A DNA stretch of 64,000 bases, taken from contig NZ_VOGO01000002.1 in NCBI RefSeq assembly GCF_007923355.1, positions 496,001 to 560,000 of the forward strand. The letters are read 5' to 3'. Source of the DNA: Falsiphaeobacter marinintestinus. Its GTDB lineage: Bacteria > Pseudomonadota > Alphaproteobacteria > Rhodobacterales > Rhodobacteraceae. Below are positions 62,171 to 64,000 of this stretch, in pieces. The notes beneath the pieces are model-generated. The model was given only the letters and a program-made list of their open reading frames with translations. It searched no databases and was not told the origin of the DNA. Position numbers and translations under genes: made by a program. Within the stretch, counting starts at the first letter, position 1; each line of letters starts with the position of its first letter.

Positions 62171-62241
62171 CATATCTGACAAAACCAAAATTTCTGTTGC
62201 AGAAACAGTCAGAAAAGCCAAAATTTCCAATGTCAGATATG
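62171..62241. repeat. Nested inverted and direct repeats in the lpd upstream region
   Basis: Outer arms CATATCTGACA (62171-62181) and TGTCAGATATG (62231-62241), perfect 11 bp. Inside: inverted repeat TTTCTG-TTG-CAGAAA (62191-62205) and direct repeat CCAAAATTTC (62185-62194 and 62218-62227). No gene uses this stretch. Possible operator array, cruciform or structured leader. Confidence 0.8.
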
Positions 62242-62274
62242 TCGCGGATCAGCCCCATTGATGTGGCTGGGATG

Positions 62275-62294
62275 ATAGTTTAATGGTAAACTAT
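62275..62294. promoter_or_regulatory. Inverted repeat before lpd, shared with pdhA
   Basis: ATAGTTTA-ATGG-TAAACTAT, perfect 8-bp arms, 31 bases before the lpd start. Same arms, spacer length and distance as the site before pdhA. Confidence 0.75.
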
Positions 62295-62325
62295 ATTTTT
62301 GACGCGCTGTCTCTAGGGGGAATCC

Positions 62326-63720
62326 ATGGCCGCGAAATCTTTTGATATGATCGTTATCGGCGCCGGGCCGGGCGGATATGTGGCTGCGATCCGCGGCGCT
62401 CAGTTGGGTCTGAAGGTTGCGGTTGTCGAACGCGAACATCTGGGCGGCATCTGCCTGAACTGGGGCTGTATCCCGACCAAGGCGCTGCTGCGCTCATCCG
62501 AAGTGTTCCACCTGATGGAACGCGCGAAGGATTTCGGCCTGTCGGCTGACAAGATCGGCTATGATCTGGACGCGGTCGTGAAACGCTCGCGCGGCGTGGC
62601 CAAGCAGCTGTCCGGCGGTGTCGGCCACTTGCTGAAAAAGAACAAGGTCACCGTGATCATGGGCGAGGCCACAGTGCCCGCCAAAGGCAAGGTCACCGTC
62701 AAGACCGACAAGGGTAGCGAAGACCTGACCGCCAAGAACATCATCCTCGCCACCGGTGCGCGCGCCCGCGAACTGCCGGGACTCGAGGCCGACGGCGATC
62801 TGGTGTGGACCTACAAGCACGCCCTCAACCCGCCCCGGATGCCAAAAAAGCTGCTGGTCATCGGATCGGGCGCCATCGGCATCGAATTCGCCAGCTTCTA
62901 TAACACGCTCGGGGCCGACACGACCGTGGTCGAAGTCATGGACCGGGTGTTGCCGGTTGAAGACGCCGAAATCAGCGCCTTCGCCAAAAAGCAGTTTGTG
63001 AAGCAGGGCATGAAGATCATGGAAAAAGCCATGGTCAAACAGCTGGATCGTGGCAAAGGCAAAGTCACCGCCCATATCGAAAAAGGTGGGAAAATTGAAA
63101 AGATTGACTTCGATTCTGTGATATCTGCCGTTGGAATTGTCGGAAATGTGGAAGGGTTGGGTCTTGAGGCGTTGGGCGTCACGGTCGACCGCACCCATGT
63201 TGTGACCGATGAATTCTGCCGCACAGGCGTCGACGGGCTTTATGCCATCGGCGATATCGCGGGCGCGCCATGGCTTGCTCACAAGGCCAGCCACGAAGGT
63301 GTCATGGTCGCCGAATTGATCGCCGGCAAACACGCCCACCCGGTGAAACCCGAAAGCATCGCGGGCTGTACCTATTGCCACCCGCAGGTCGCGTCGGTCG
63401 GCTATTCCGAGGCCAAGGCCAAGGAATTGGGCTACGACATCAAGGTCGGCCGCTTCCCGTTCATCGGCAACGGCAAAGCCATCGCATTGGGCGAACCCGA
63501 GGGCATGGTCAAAACCGTGTTCGACGCCAAGACCGGAGAGCTTTTGGGCGCTCACATGGTCGGCGCAGAAGTCACCGAACTGATTCAGGGCTATGTCGTT
63601 GGTCGCCAGCTTGAGACCACGGAAGAAGACCTGATGCACACCGTCTTCCCACACCCGACCCTCAGCGAAATGATGCATGAAAGCGTGCTCGACGCTTATG
63701 ACCGGGCCATTCACTTCTGA
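62326..63720 (+). CDS. lpd: Dihydrolipoamide dehydrogenase (E3)
   Basis: FAD-disulphide oxidoreductase that reoxidises lipoyl groups of the PDH complex, 464 residues. FAD motif GAGPGGYVAA (12-21), redox cysteines C43 and C48 (GICLNWGCIPTK), NAD motif VIGSGAIGIEFASFY, and C-terminal HPTLSEMMHE with the catalytic His-Glu pair. Start ATG 62326 after GGGGGA. It is separate from pdhABC but shares their inverted repeat, suggesting that this E3 serves PDH. Confidence 0.97.
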   Translation: MAAKSFDMIVIGAGPGGYVAAIRGAQLGLKVAVVEREHLGGICLNWGCIPTKALLRSSEVFHLMERAKDFGLSADKIGYDLDAVVKRSRGVAKQLSGGVGHLLKKNKVTVIMGEATVPAKGKVTVKTDKGSEDLTAKNIILATGARARELPGLEADGDLVWTYKHALNPPRMPKKLLVIGSGAIGIEFASFYNTLGADTTVVEVMDRVLPVEDAEISAFAKKQFVKQGMKIMEKAMVKQLDRGKGKVTAHIEKGGKIEKIDFDSVISAVGIVGNVEGLGLEALGVTVDRTHVVTDEFCRTGVDGLYAIGDIAGAPWLAHKASHEGVMVAELIAGKHAHPVKPESIAGCTYCHPQVASVGYSEAKAKELGYDIKVGRFPFIGNGKAIALGEPEGMVKTVFDAKTGELLGAHMVGAEVTELIQGYVVGRQLETTEEDLMHTVFPHPTLSEMMHESVLDAYDRAIHF

Positions 63721-63753
63721 TCTGACGGACGACAAACAGACGACGATTTAAAC

Positions 63754-63787
63754 AGCCCCGGACGCGGCATCCCGCGTTCGGGGCTTT
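63754..63787 (+). terminator. Rho-independent terminator after lpd
   Basis: 14-bp stem with one G-U pair, 63754-63767 with 63772-63785, 4-base loop, then a short T-run. Confidence 0.8.
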
Positions 63788-63839
63788 GTCATTGCGCAGG
63801 CGCTGTGATTATCTGTCTGAAATACTGCAGGAGAACAGG

Positions 63840-64000
63840 ATGGTCAGCCTCAACCGGATCGCCATGGGCAAATCCAGCCGCAAACTGGTCCGCGACCTTG
63901 GGCCAGATATCGATGTGGCCGAAGTATCCGGAAAATGGGGCCGCATGTTCAACTTCCGCTCGTACCAGCAGTTCATTTTCCCCGAGTATGACATCTGCAC
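63840..64000 (+). CDS. Unknown protein, N-terminal part only
   Basis: Open frame from ATG 63840, preceded by AGGAG, running off the window after 53 full codons (MVSLNRIAMGKSSRKLVRDL to FIFPEYDIC). Codon use and SD suggest a real gene. The segment GKWGRMFNFRSYQQFIFPEYDIC may belong to a methyltransferase-like protein, but this is a guess that the visible part cannot confirm. Confidence 0.6.
   Translation, partial: MVSLNRIAMGKSSRKLVRDLGPDIDVAEVSGKWGRMFNFRSYQQFIFPEYDIC

Noticed and set aside
62494-63735. 413-codon minus-strand frame opposite lpd
   Set aside because: Antisense shadow of a fully recognisable lpd.

Overview
The window looks like a chromosomal segment of a marine alphaproteobacterium of the order Rhodobacterales, Roseobacter group, close to Ruegeria/Phaeobacter-type genomes. 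This is inferred from a complete gene transfer agent (GTA) cluster in the Rhodobacter capsulatus order, a pyruvate dehydrogenase E1-beta subunit carrying its own lipoyl domain, and high-GC codon use. I could not run a search, so the genus is not fixed. The DNA is densely coding. No gap exceeds about 300 bases. I saw no rRNA, tRNA, CRISPR array or insertion sequence.

Layout. 1-3165 (minus): a polar amino-acid ABC transporter (ATPase, binding protein, two permeases, the last one cut by the window edge). 3429-4394 (minus): two tandem TerB-like proteins. 4591-6952 (plus): two tandem outer-membrane porins. 7115-9297 (plus): trigger factor and aquaporin Z, then a lytic transglycosylase lipoprotein (minus) and a DUF1330 protein (plus). 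10468-11720 (minus): ribosomal proteins S6, S18 and L9. 11978-14555: a two-helix membrane protein, a YceI protein, and a cytochrome b561-YceI fusion facing it. 14716-20495 (plus): the fatty-acid and envelope block fabD, fabG, acpP, an arginase-family enzyme, fabF and mltG. 20578-21791: an orphan Phd/YefM-like protein and a SYLF-domain protein.

22052-36372 (plus): the GTA cluster, from the small terminase subunit through the portal, prohead protease, capsid, connector and tail genes to the 1308-residue tail-tip protein. All are intact and mostly translationally coupled, with a small conserved-looking ORF at the end. A DksA-like zinc protein (minus) and cysE (plus) follow. 37728-41878 (minus): the pyruvate dehydrogenase operon pdhA-pdhB-pdhC and an FtsB-like divisome protein. 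42060-45420 (plus): an AidB-type acyl-CoA dehydrogenase, an MDR oxidoreductase and a bacterioferritin lacking the haem methionine. 45495-49358 (minus): class I aldolase, an unknown periplasmic protein and pgk. 49492-51658 (plus): a cytosolic and a periplasmic cyclophilin, and a DUF3179 protein. 51729-55083 (minus): bactofilin, M23 peptidase, DUF455 protein and a Bcp peroxiredoxin. 55136-61700 (plus): an AsmA/YhdP-like giant protein, queA, an MFS transporter and a DUF924 protein. 61697-64000: a small membrane protein (minus), lpd (plus) and the start of an unknown gene.

How parts fit. The PDH complex is encoded in two places 21 kb apart (pdhABC and lpd), and the same inverted repeat (TAGTTTA-N4-TAAACTA) lies about 30 bases before both pdhA and lpd, which suggests one regulator couples them. 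The GTA cluster is preceded by a good promoter followed at once by a rho-independent terminator, so expression may need read-through. The orphan YefM-like gene has TGTACA-type operator sequences in front of it. I found no wholly new multi-gene system. The best leads are regulatory: the shared PDH operator, the GTA leader terminator, the nested repeat in front of lpd and the orphan antitoxin.
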